The notes under the pieces are model-generated. The model searched no databases. It was not told where the DNA came from and worked only from the letters and a program-made list of their open reading frames with translations. A program made the position numbers and the translations under genes. This document shows positions 20,918 through 30,295 of a stretch of DNA of 64,000 bases, piece by piece (positions within the stretch are counted from its first letter, which is position 1; the number at the start of each line of letters is the position of its first letter). The stretch comes from Adiantum capillus-veneris (lineage: Eukaryota; Streptophyta; Polypodiopsida; Polypodiales; Pteridaceae), in NCBI GenBank assembly GCA_014529385.2, contig CM043944.1:85213884-85277883 (forward strand), written 5' to 3'.

Positions 20918-22081
20918 TAGTGAGAGCATTGAGAGTTTCATCATCATTGTTGAGTGTGTTGAAACTTGCTGCTGTTTCATTGCCGTTTTTCGGTTTCGCG
21001 CACGCGCGCATTTCTAAAGAGCAGAAGGTTTTTCTGAGCTTGGCATTGGAAGGTTCAGCACTCCGCGAGTATTTTCAGGAGGTGTCCTGGAGTTTAACCC
21101 CCCTTTCGGAGCCATTCGTGCCATTAGAAATCCCATCCGAGCTACAGACTAGGAGCTACGTTTTTCAGCTCTCTTTGGTAGTTTTCTGCTGCCAGAGCTT
21201 CCATAGCCATTACAGGTGCCATTGTTGTAGTGTCTTCCACTTACGTGAGCCCACAGCTCATTTGAGAGTGTGTAGCCTCTTCTTGGAGTGGCCTCATACA
21301 CACAGATAGAGTGGGAGTTTTGGCGACATTGTCTTCTTCGACTACAGGTACAGGTACAGGTGCAAGTACAGGTACAGGTACGGGTACAGGTTACAGGTTA
21401 CAGGGAGCTTTGGATACAGGTTTCTTCTGTGGTTACAAAACATGTATTTTGACTGTGGGACAACCATGTATATGGTTGTGGTTTGAGTGGGAGCTTCTAC
21501 TCTTCTGGGCAGTCTGTTTATGCGTGTTCTTGAGCTACAGGTTTACATCATCTATGTATGTTGATGGATGTGGATATGGCAGTTTGACAGACACTCTTTA
21601 TGCATGATATTGTGGAGATTTGGTTCACTTATACATAGAGCGGGTTTGCTCTTGCTTGCAGTGTTGCGGTTTGAGTACGGAAAGGTACTTGGTTGACAGT
21701 AGAGATTGGACTTCGTTGAGCTTGTGCATTGGTTATATGCTCACTTGAATCCATTTATGCTCACGGATTTGTGTAAGCTTGGTCAGCTTATGTCTCTATT
21801 GTGGTTATTCAGACATGGAGTATGTTTATGCCTCTATGACAGCTCATTGTTGATGCATTTTGTGGCACGGTTTGCCTAGGCCGGTTGAGTTACAGGTGTC
21901 ACGGGTTTATGCATTTGTTTGTGGATTTCTACGTACGTTTTTTGACCATATTATGGGCTGATTTATACTCTATGCGTTTGCTCTTTGATTGAGCAGCAGG
22001 TGTTGTCAGATTTGCAACACTACTTTGTTGTGGCAGTTTGTTGGTTGGTTACAGGTTTCTCATTGTTGCATTCTTATTGTA
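20918..22081 (+). other. Element D leader, including ACAGGT repeats
   Basis: About 1.16 kb between primer site and gag start, unusually long, with several upstream ATGs and no copia domain. 21345-21412 contains about ten near-tandem ACAGGT/TACAGG hexamers. Packaging or dimerisation signals would be expected here, but none can be recognised by eye. Confidence 0.6.
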
Positions 22082-25000
22082 ATGGGCACTAAAGAGGACA
22101 CAGTTTTCAATATTGAGAAATTGGATGGTGCTAATTTCTCATATTGGAAAGATCAGATTTGGGATGTCTTGGTGCAGAAGAAACAGATTCAACCTCTAAA
22201 GTTGCAGGGAGTTAAGCCAGAGAACATGGAGAGGGATGATTGGGAGGAGTTGGATGAGATGTGCAGGTCTACCATTAGGCTTTCCCTTTCAAAGTCTGTT
22301 TATTACAATGTGAAAGATGCACAGGGTGGAGCTTATGAGCTATGGCAGCGGATTTGCGATATGTATGATAAGCATTCGGCTGCTTCTATGGTGTATTGGA
22401 TTAAAAAGCTTATTGATTTGCGAATGGAGGAAGGTGCTTCCATGAATGCGCATTTGAATGAGTTCAATACAATTTTCAGCCAACTTGCTACGCAGAAAAT
22501 TACGTTTGAGGACAATGTAAAAGCTATGTTTTTACTTTTCATGTTGCCTGAGTCATGGGACACATTTAGGACAGCCATAAGTAACTCGGTTCCTGCGGAT
22601 GAGTTGACAAGTACTAATGTGGAGTCTAGTCTTCTCACGGAAGAGATTAATCGAAAGAATAATGCAGGTAGTAAGTCTTCTAGTGCAATGGTTGTCAGAG
22701 GCAGGACTATGGACAAGTATAAGTCCAACAGGGGTAAATCTAGAAGCAAGTCCCGTGCAAGCACAAGTAAAAAGGATGTGGAATGTTTTCATTGTGGTAG
22801 AAAAGTCCATTTCAAAAAGGATTGCTACAAGTGGAAAAGGGAAAATGGAGATGGTAAGAAGAAAGACCATGATGCTAAGGACAAGCCTAAGTCCAATGTC
22901 AAGATTGAGGAGTTAAATGCAACACAGGGAGAGTGTAGCTCTCAAGATGACCATGTATGTGCTCCGACTAGTGCTACTCGTGAAGAGCTTGGTGATGTGT
23001 TGCTTGCATCCTATTTTGATGATGCTTTTCTTCTCACTCATGAGAGTAGTATGCCTATGGATTGGGTCATTGACAGTGGTGCTTCTTTTCACGTTACACC
23101 TCATAGGTCGTGGTTTCATGACTATGACACTTCGAGCACAGGTACTATCAGGATTGCCGATGGGCGTTCTATGCAGATTCATGGCATTGGAAATATTCAT
23201 TTGGCTATGCCAAACTCTACTATGTTTGTCTTGCAGCGTGTGCGTCATGTGCCGGCTCTTGCAAAAAGCTTGATTAGCGTGGGTCAGTTGGATTCACTTG
23301 GTTTCAATGTATCTTTTGGTGATGGAGGTTGGAAGCTCACTAAGGGCAGCCTTGTTTTGGTTAAAGGTGCTAAGAGGAATACGTTGTATTCCCTTTGTGT
23401 AGCTAGTGTGGCTGATCACATTGTGGGGATCACTGAGCAACCTCCTGCTTCTTTATGGCATCAGCGTTTGGGGCATATGTCACTGAAAGGTTTGAAGTTG
23501 TTGGCACGTGCGGATTACATTCCCGTTTCAGATTTTGGTGGTTTTGAGTTTTGTGAGCATTGCCTTTATGGTCGACATGCTCGGTCTTCTCATAAGAAAA
23601 GTGTTCCACACAGATCTTTGGAAAAGCTAGCTTTGGTGCATAGTGATGTATGTGGGCCGATGCCTAATGCTTCTCTTGGAGGTGCTATGTACTTTGTTAC
23701 GTTCATTGATGATGCTAGCAGGAAGGTATGGGCATACCCCATTCGTAAGAAGGATATGGTGTTTGATATATTTAAGCAATGGTTGGCTCTTGTTGAGAAC
23801 CAATCAGGTTGTAAGTTGAAGTGCTTACGTACGGACAATGGGGGTGAATTTATGTCTCATGCTTTCACAACATTAAGTGTTGAGAAGGGTATACGGCGCG
23901 AGCTTAGTGCTCCCTATACACCTCCTCAAAATGGTGTGGCAGAGCGCATGAATAGGACTATACAGGAAAAAGTCCGTAGTATGCTTTCTATGGCTGGTTT
24001 GTCAAATGGATTTTGGGCTGAAGCTGTTGCCACTTCTGTGCATTTGATAAATCGTTCACCTAGTGTTCCTTTGGGCTTCAAAGTGCCTGAAGAGGTATGG
24101 ACAGGTTTGACACCTTCGTATGGTCACCTTCGTGTTTTCGGCTGTGAAGCTTATGTACATGTACCTAAGGCAAAACGCAGCAAATTGGATCCAAAGAGCA
24201 AGAGATGTATCTTCTTGGGTTATGGTAGCTCTGGTGAGATGGGTTATCGATTGTGGGATCCTATTGACAGGAAGATTGTGCGCAGCCATGATGTTGTTTT
24301 TCATGAGGACTCTATGTATAGAGCATCACCGCGAATGGTTGAGGTTCGGCGTGTGATATTTGAGGAGGATGGTCATCGGTATGATGGTCCCATGGCTGCT
24401 CATGGGCAGCCCATTGACCCTCAAGTGGGAGATCAGCCCTTGTTGGGAGATCATGTAGATGTGGGACAGCCAGATGCACCTCCTGCACAGTCTTTGAGGC
24501 GTTCAGAGCGGCGTGCAAGACAGCCTCAGCGTTTTGTGCCTTCTATGGATTATGTATTGTTGACTGATTGCGGGGAGCCATCATGTTATGATGAGGCCAT
24601 GTCTAGTGTTGACAAGCTCAAGTGGGAGCAGGCTATGCAGTCAGAGATGGATTCGTTGATCCAAAATGAAACGTGGGAGCTTACTCCTTTGCCAAAGGGT
24701 AAGAAGGCACTACCATGCAAGTGGGTTTACAAGATAAAATTGTGTTCAATGGATGCAAAGCCTAGGTACAAAGCAAGGCTTGTGGCTAAAGGATTCAAGC
24801 AACAGAAGGGCATTGATTTTGACGAGATCTTCTCCCTAGTGGTGAAGATGTCTACTTTGCGTATGTTGTTTGCCTTGGTAGCTATAGAAGACATGGAGTT
24901 GAAGCAAATGGATGTAAAGACAGCTTTCTTACATCCGGACTTGCACGAGGATTTGTACATGGAGCAACCAAGTGGGTTTGTTATTCATGGTTCAAAGAAG

Positions 25001-25564
25001 ATGGTATGCCGGCTTCTTAAGACCTTGTATGGGCTGAAGCAATCATCTCGTGAATGGTATCGTAAGTTTCATGCATTCATGAGTTCATTGGGTTATGTAC
25101 GCAGTTATGAGGACCCATGCCTCTATACTTGCAAGGCTGCAGATGGTAGTCTTATTGTTTTGGTTTTGTATGTGGATGACATGCTGATCGCAGGGAAGTG
25201 TATTTCTGATGTGGATGCCTTGAAACATAGGCTACATGAGACCTTTTCCATGAAGGATCTTGGGGATGCCAGTCATATTTTGGGTATGCGGATCACTCGT
25301 GATCGTTCTCGCAAGATGCTCTTTCTTAGTCAGAAAGAGTACATTGACAAGGTGCTTGAGCGTTTTCATATGGAAGGGGGGAAGGCCATTAGTACCCCGT
25401 TGCCTCCATATGTAAAACTCAGCCATGATGACTGCCCTCAGACAGATTTGGAGACTACAGAGATGTCTCAGATTCCCTATGCGTCAGCTGTTGGTTCCTT
25501 GATGTATGCCATGGTGGCTACGCGTCCAGATCTTGCTCATGCAGTTGGTGTGGTACATGGCTAA
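22082..25564 (+). CDS. Element D Gag-Pol polyprotein, main frame (Gag, PR, IN, RT)
   Basis: ATG at 22082 (MGTKEDTVFN) is chosen because the copia Gag starts here; the frame is open further upstream without homology. Order by residue: Gag capsid (about 1-200, YWKDQIW ... WDTFRTAISNS), zinc knuckle CFHCGRKVHFKKDC at about 235, protease DSGASFHV with catalytic Asp at about 331, integrase zinc region HQRLGH ... CEHC, integrase catalytic D522, D585 (TDNGGEF) and E621 (NGVAERMNRT), a D-35-E spacing, then RT with KARLVAKGFKQQKGIDF, MDVKTAFLH, YGLKQSSREWY and YVDDMLIAGK at about 1030. The frame ends at 25564 because of a small deletion near 25550; RNase H continues in the next frame. Without that lesion it would be one polyprotein. 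Confidence 0.92.
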   Translation: MGTKEDTVFNIEKLDGANFSYWKDQIWDVLVQKKQIQPLKLQGVKPENMERDDWEELDEMCRSTIRLSLSKSVYYNVKDAQGGAYELWQRICDMYDKHSAASMVYWIKKLIDLRMEEGASMNAHLNEFNTIFSQLATQKITFEDNVKAMFLLFMLPESWDTFRTAISNSVPADELTSTNVESSLLTEEINRKNNAGSKSSSAMVVRGRTMDKYKSNRGKSRSKSRASTSKKDVECFHCGRKVHFKKDCYKWKRENGDGKKKDHDAKDKPKSNVKIEELNATQGECSSQDDHVCAPTSATREELGDVLLASYFDDAFLLTHESSMPMDWVIDSGASFHVTPHRSWFHDYDTSSTGTIRIADGRSMQIHGIGNIHLAMPNSTMFVLQRVRHVPALAKSLISVGQLDSLGFNVSFGDGGWKLTKGSLVLVKGAKRNTLYSLCVASVADHIVGITEQPPASLWHQRLGHMSLKGLKLLARADYIPVSDFGGFEFCEHCLYGRHARSSHKKSVPHRSLEKLALVHSDVCGPMPNASLGGAMYFVTFIDDASRKVWAYPIRKKDMVFDIFKQWLALVENQSGCKLKCLRTDNGGEFMSHAFTTLSVEKGIRRELSAPYTPPQNGVAERMNRTIQEKVRSMLSMAGLSNGFWAEAVATSVHLINRSPSVPLGFKVPEEVWTGLTPSYGHLRVFGCEAYVHVPKAKRSKLDPKSKRCIFLGYGSSGEMGYRLWDPIDRKIVRSHDVVFHEDSMYRASPRMVEVRRVIFEEDGHRYDGPMAAHGQPIDPQVGDQPLLGDHVDVGQPDAPPAQSLRRSERRARQPQRFVPSMDYVLLTDCGEPSCYDEAMSSVDKLKWEQAMQSEMDSLIQNETWELTPLPKGKKALPCKWVYKIKLCSMDAKPRYKARLVAKGFKQQKGIDFDEIFSLVVKMSTLRMLFALVAIEDMELKQMDVKTAFLHPDLHEDLYMEQPSGFVIHGSKKMVCRLLKTLYGLKQSSREWYRKFHAFMSSLGYVRSYEDPCLYTCKAADGSLIVLVLYVDDMLIAGKCISDVDALKHRLHETFSMKDLGDASHILGMRITRDRSRKMLFLSQKEYIDKVLERFHMEGGKAISTPLPPYVKLSHDDCPQTDLETTEMSQIPYASAVGSLMYAMVATRPDLAHAVGVVHG

Positions 25565-26120
25565 CCCGGGCAAGCGTCATTGGGATGCAGTGAGAGGTAT
25601 TCTCAGATACTTGAGAGGGACTTCAAAGTTGTCCCTATGTTATGGTGAGAAGGATATGTATGTTTGCGGATATACAGATTCAGACTATGCAGGGTCAGTG
25701 GACTCGAGGAAGTCTAGTAGCGGCTATGTGTTCACAGTTGCAGGTGGACCGGTTTCGTGGGCATCACGTTTACAGCCATGCGTTGCTTTGAGCACTACAG
25801 AGGCTGAATATATGGCTGCCACTGAGGCTGCCAAGGAGGCCGTATGGCTCTCACGACTAGTGGGAGATCTTGGTATGGCTGGTGATGCTCCGATTCTACA
25901 TTGTGATAGCCAGAGTGCCATAGCGTTGGCACGGAATTCTGTCTTCCATGCGAAGACAAAGCACATTGAGGTGAGGTATCACTTCATACGAGAGGTGCTA
26001 GAGGACAAGCGCATAGAGCTTGTCAAGGTACACACTGACGATAACCCTGCTGATCTACTCACGAAGTCATTAGCCTCACAGCGGTTTGCACACTGCAGAT
26101 CGCTGATGGGTATGGCTTGA
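25548..26120 (+). CDS. Element D RNase H domain (frameshifted C-terminal part of Pol)
   Basis: Starts in the new frame at YMANPGKRHWDAVRGILRY, the direct continuation of AVGVV at the end of the main frame; family alignment implies a deletion of 2 mod 3 bases. All RNase H acidic positions are visible: YTDSDYAGS, TTEAEYMAA, LHCDSQSAIAL and HTDDNPADLL. It ends at GMA and a TGA at 26118. It could be made only by frameshifting or in trans, so this copy is probably not autonomous. Confidence 0.9.
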   Translation: MWYMANPGKRHWDAVRGILRYLRGTSKLSLCYGEKDMYVCGYTDSDYAGSVDSRKSSSGYVFTVAGGPVSWASRLQPCVALSTTEAEYMAATEAAKEAVWLSRLVGDLGMAGDAPILHCDSQSAIALARNSVFHAKTKHIEVRYHFIREVLEDKRIELVKVHTDDNPADLLTKSLASQRFAHCRSLMGMA

Positions 26121-26161
26121 CTTCTTTTGCTGTACTTTGGCCACTTTAAAGGCACACTGCC

Positions 26162-26175
26162 TTTAAGTGGGAGAT
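26162..26175 (+). promoter_or_regulatory. Polypurine tract of element D
   Basis: TTTAAGTGGGAGAT immediately precedes the 3' LTR. This is the plus-strand DNA priming site of copia elements; the same motif precedes the LTR of E. Confidence 0.9.
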
Positions 26176-26362
26176 TGTTGGGTTAAAGGCCCGTGTGCCC
26201 GGCTGCGCGTTGTTCAGCCGCCCATGTACAGCCATTCATTTACTCATTCATAATAACTATACTCATAACTACACATTGTAGTGTGAGTACCGCCCCTCCA
26301 CACACTGTGTCTATCTCCTTCTTCGTGCTGGCTCTCTGTGTGTGTGCTCTCCGATCCCAACA
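26176..26362 (+). repeat. 3' LTR of element D
   Basis: 187 bp, with four base differences from the 5' LTR by eye. Confidence 0.95.
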
Positions 26363-26367
26363 TCCTT

Positions 26368-26567
26368 GCAGCAAGACCTACAACAACCTCAACATCGCCT
26401 ACATCCTCAGAACCAGGACGTACATCAATGCCCTGCACAATGTTCCAGACACCCTTTGACACAAGAACATGTTGCATCATATAAGTCCACATAGGGTAGT
26501 TGTCCCCATCCAACCTGTCCTCAGCAGCAAACATCTTGAACACATCTGTGTTGTTGTTGTCAGTCAT
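26368..26567 (-). pseudogene. Element B Gag N-terminus, separated by element D
   Basis: ATG at 26567 on the minus strand: MTDNNNTDVFKMFAAEDRL, with YPMWTYMMQHVLVSKGVW downstream. This is the N-terminal Gag segment shared with C (MADNNTDVFKMFAAEDRLDG at 35940). It runs into element D at the TCCTT duplication. Confidence 0.88.
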
Positions 26568-26913
26568 GGTAAATGCTGCACCTGATGTGAAAACTGCCCG
26601 AAAATAGGAAAAACGGAGCAGGAACACCCTAGGCTATATAGCACAAACCGCAGAAGAGTATAAGGCACCTGTTATACAGAAAACGGCACTGACATAAATT
26701 CTGCACAAAATGACGAAATAGCTTGTGCAGTACTGCCTGTAGTGGAAACGGAGGCCGAAATGAGCCCAAATCAAAATTCTAAGAAGACCAAGCTCTTTGA
26801 GCTGTCCCAAAATTTTTGTCGACCTGCGAACGCTCGCCAAAGCTCACTGAAATCGGAGAAAGTGAGCAGGCGTGTGCTGGAGCAGCTGGCGACTAAGCCC
26901 GGGAGGACATGAC

Positions 26914-27155
26914 TTGCTCTGATACCAATTGGTTGAATTAGGGTTGCAGAGAAACACACACAGCTTGGAGAAGACGAAGGAAGCTCAAGGCACACAATAG
27001 ATAGTGTATAACTTAGTGTGCAATGGAAAGATAGATAGCCCTAGAGTGATGGGCGTATATACAATGCACGGGGGAAAAAACCTCCTAAAGAGGGAAAAAA
27101 TGCCCCGGCGGTCCTAGTGTGTTCACACACATCACTACCACATGTATATGGTAAT
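26914..27155 (-). repeat. 5' LTR of element B with primer binding site
   Basis: Primer-site complement TTGCTCTGATACCA at 26914-26927. The LTR runs from about 26930 to 27155; its inner end has decayed to TGGTTGAATTAGG (normally TGTTGGAATTAGG) and its outer end to GGTAATA (normally GGTAACA). Confidence 0.85.
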
Positions 27156-27212
27156 AGCTTTCAGTGCAGTGCATGCAAAAAAATAGGAGCCTTGCTTTCG
27201 GTGTAGCACTAG

Positions 27213-28432
<1,220 letters not shown>

Positions 28433-28676
28433 GGCAGGGCCTAAAATTGACACCTGTTTTTTTCTTTGTCAGAGGCTATTTTGCATGTCAAAACAATTGC
28501 TTCAGAAAAACCTCCTGTCATTAGAGATGTGAGAATCTCAAAATTGCTGTCATTTTTCATGTTTATACCCTAAAATTTGTGTAGATTGGACACTTCACAC
28601 AAAGCACATGAAAGAGCTCTGGAAATTTTCACGTCAAAAGAAATTTCTACTAAGCTTGTCAATTTTAGGCCCTGCC
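28433..28676. mobile_element. hAT-like MITE, 244 bp, 20-bp perfect TIRs
   Basis: 28433-28452 (GGCAGGGCCTAAAATTGACA) is perfectly inverted at 28657-28676. The ends carry the hAT-type CAGGG start, and the interior is AT-rich and non-coding. No clean 8-bp target duplication is visible. The TIR resembles that of the large hAT element (about 13 of 18 positions from CAGGG), so it may be a non-autonomous relative. Confidence 0.75.
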
Positions 28677-28829
28677 ATTGCCTCTGAGCATTGCAATGGT
28701 CACCAATGTGCACGAAGTTGACCTTTAGTGTATTTTTCATTGACTAAATTTCTACATTGTAGCTTGTCTTTAGATTCTGTCACATTTGTGAAAATCCTTC
28801 AAATCTTGACGCTTTTAGGTTAGGTAACT

Positions 28830-29040
28830 CAGGGCTAGAAAAATACATTTTTTCTATCCGAACAAAATAAGGGGAAACTTGATATTCTTCCGGTTTTTAG
28901 GTCAAAATTTGAAGCTTTTGCCGGTAATTATCCTAAAACTTGTGTAAATTTTTTGGTTTTCGCAAGCTCAAAATCTAACCGGGATTTTATAATTTCAACC
29001 GGTTAAAATACACTAGACCTCCGTTTTTTTTCTAGCAGTG
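28830..29040. mobile_element. Candidate hAT-like MITE, 211 bp
   Basis: Left end CAGGGCTAGAAAAA; the reverse complement of the right end is CACTGCTAGAAAAA (12 of 14). Possible flanking duplication GTTAGGTA/GTTAGGTT (28819-28826 and 29041-29048), but offset by three bases on the left. The internal AAAATACACTA followed by GACC is shared with the MITE at 60423-60639, suggesting one family. Confidence 0.55.
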
Positions 29041-29258
29041 GTTAGGTTGTTGTTGGCAATCCTTGTCTCGATTTTCCATGCAATGTATGCAAAGTTCAAA
29101 CAGTGTGTGAATACGGAATTTACAAGAGGACATTAACAATCCAAGGGCATGGTGCACCTTGAGGCTTTTTTTAGGTTGTTCGACGAAAGCCAATATCTTT
29201 TTCTTTCAGCCAATCATGTTGCATCTCTCTCATTACACTATTCGCACAAGGTGTTGGA

Positions 29259-30295
29259 CAGTGTTAGGATTTGACGCCCTTCTTCCCTTCTTTGACTCTC
29301 GAGCCCTTCGTATGAAGGCCACTTTGAGGCAACACCGGTGTTTTGAAGGGAGAAGGCAAAATATGCCCATCCTCATGGAAGGATGCTAATCCCACTCTCC
29401 TGTCATTAGAAGGGCAACCCTTAGGAAAGCCCTTCCTGGACTTGAACTGAGGTCAAGGCCCACCAAAGGTAGGAGTGGAGACATTTGCACTCACATTCGC
29501 ATTTTACATATTGACAGGAGTTAAAAGTAGACGAGGGGGATCGGGGTGTGGGGTTAAGCCATTCATATTGGGTAATTTCCTAAATTATAATGGGAAATGG
29601 GCCAGTGGCCATTGCTAAGTTCTAACTTAACCTAATGGGAAATGGGCCACTCAGTGCTCACACAAAATTTTGAACGAGCTAGACTCCAGAGCCGTGGCGC
29701 GAGCACCTCAAGTGTAACTCTTGCTCTCAGCCCCTCTATGTAGGTGCCTGTAGGGATTTGGAAAGATATCGAGTGTCAATGGTCACAAGGGGCTAACATC
29801 ATCCCCACACACAACAAAGGAACTGCAGCAAAAGAGGGGAAAGAAACGTGGGATTTGCTACGTCAATGCATGAGAGAGTTGGAAGGTCTTGTGACAACAC
29901 GAAGACTCATGAGCAGAGACTTGTGAGCAACCTTTGGACTCTTCTCAGGCTCTCAGTCTGCCCCCTATTTAGCTTCAGCCTCGGACAATGTAAGAATTGA
30001 TTAGTTTCTCCAATAGAGTCTACTTGATTCTTGTATGGAAAATGGATGCCTTGACGTTCAATTTGCATTTGTACAAATGTTGCTATGAGTCTTTGCTGGC
30101 CTTTCTCATGAACAAGTATTTGGTAGTGCTGAAAAATGCTTGTTCTTTAAGTTTTCTGTGCTGTGTAAGGGGACATTTTTTCCTCTTTTGTCATTGGAAG
30201 GGCAATGTTAAATTTTTCCCTTTTATCCAGAAGGGCATACTTCTTACATACCTGTCTTTTGACATTTTGAGTTGCCTGTCAAATCCTAACACTGT
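29259..30295. mobile_element. Non-autonomous DNA transposon, 1.04 kb, 17-bp perfect TIRs
   Basis: 29259-29275 (CAGTGTTAGGATTTGAC) is perfectly inverted at 30279-30295. TTGGA flanks both ends directly (29254-29258 and 30296-30300), a possible 5-bp target duplication. Near both ends AAGGGC/GCCCTT motifs cluster, like the subterminal repeats of the hAT element at 6130. No transposase frame is visible inside. The CAGTG ends suggest hAT, but a 5-bp duplication is not the usual 8, so the superfamily is uncertain. Confidence 0.7.

Larger units (their letters stand above)
20713..26362 (+). mobile_element. Copia retrotransposon D, young and nearly intact, inserted in gag of B
   Basis: 5650 bp with two 187-bp LTRs (20713-20899 and 26176-26362) differing by my count at only four positions. 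A perfect 5-bp target duplication TCCTT flanks it (20708-20712 and 26363-26367); collapsing it restores the gag sequence seen in element C. It has a tRNA-Met primer site, a long (~1.17 kb) leader, a single gag-pol frame with all catalytic motifs, one frameshift between RT and RNase H, and a polypurine tract before the 3' LTR. It is the youngest structure in the window judged by LTR identity and coding preservation. Confidence 0.95.
16450..27155 (-). mobile_element. Copia retrotransposon B (A family), interrupted by elements D and E
   Basis: The LTRs are 16450-16676 and about 26930-27155, and the element reads on the minus strand. Excluding D (5.65 kb), the residual length is about 5.05 kb, as for A. 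The primer site complement TGCTCTGATACCA (26915-26927) is adjacent to the right LTR, and a polypurine tract (plus AATCCCCCCTGG) follows the left one. Order from right: Gag N-terminus (26567-26368), D insertion, Gag C-terminus and zinc knuckle (20707-19816), E remnant replacing protease and integrase core, integrase C-terminus, RT, RNase H. The ends of the right LTR have decayed and no TSD is evident, and the right flank does not continue element H. Post-insertion rearrangement is possible. Confidence 0.88.

Noticed and set aside
21345-21412. Telomere-like or regulatory hexamer array (ACAGGT)
   Set aside because: The motif is not a plant telomere repeat; kept only as a leader curiosity of element D.
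26914-26928. tRNA gene-like words (GATACCA, TCTGATACCA) near copia LTRs
   Set aside because: They are primer binding sites complementary to initiator tRNA-Met, not tRNA genes.
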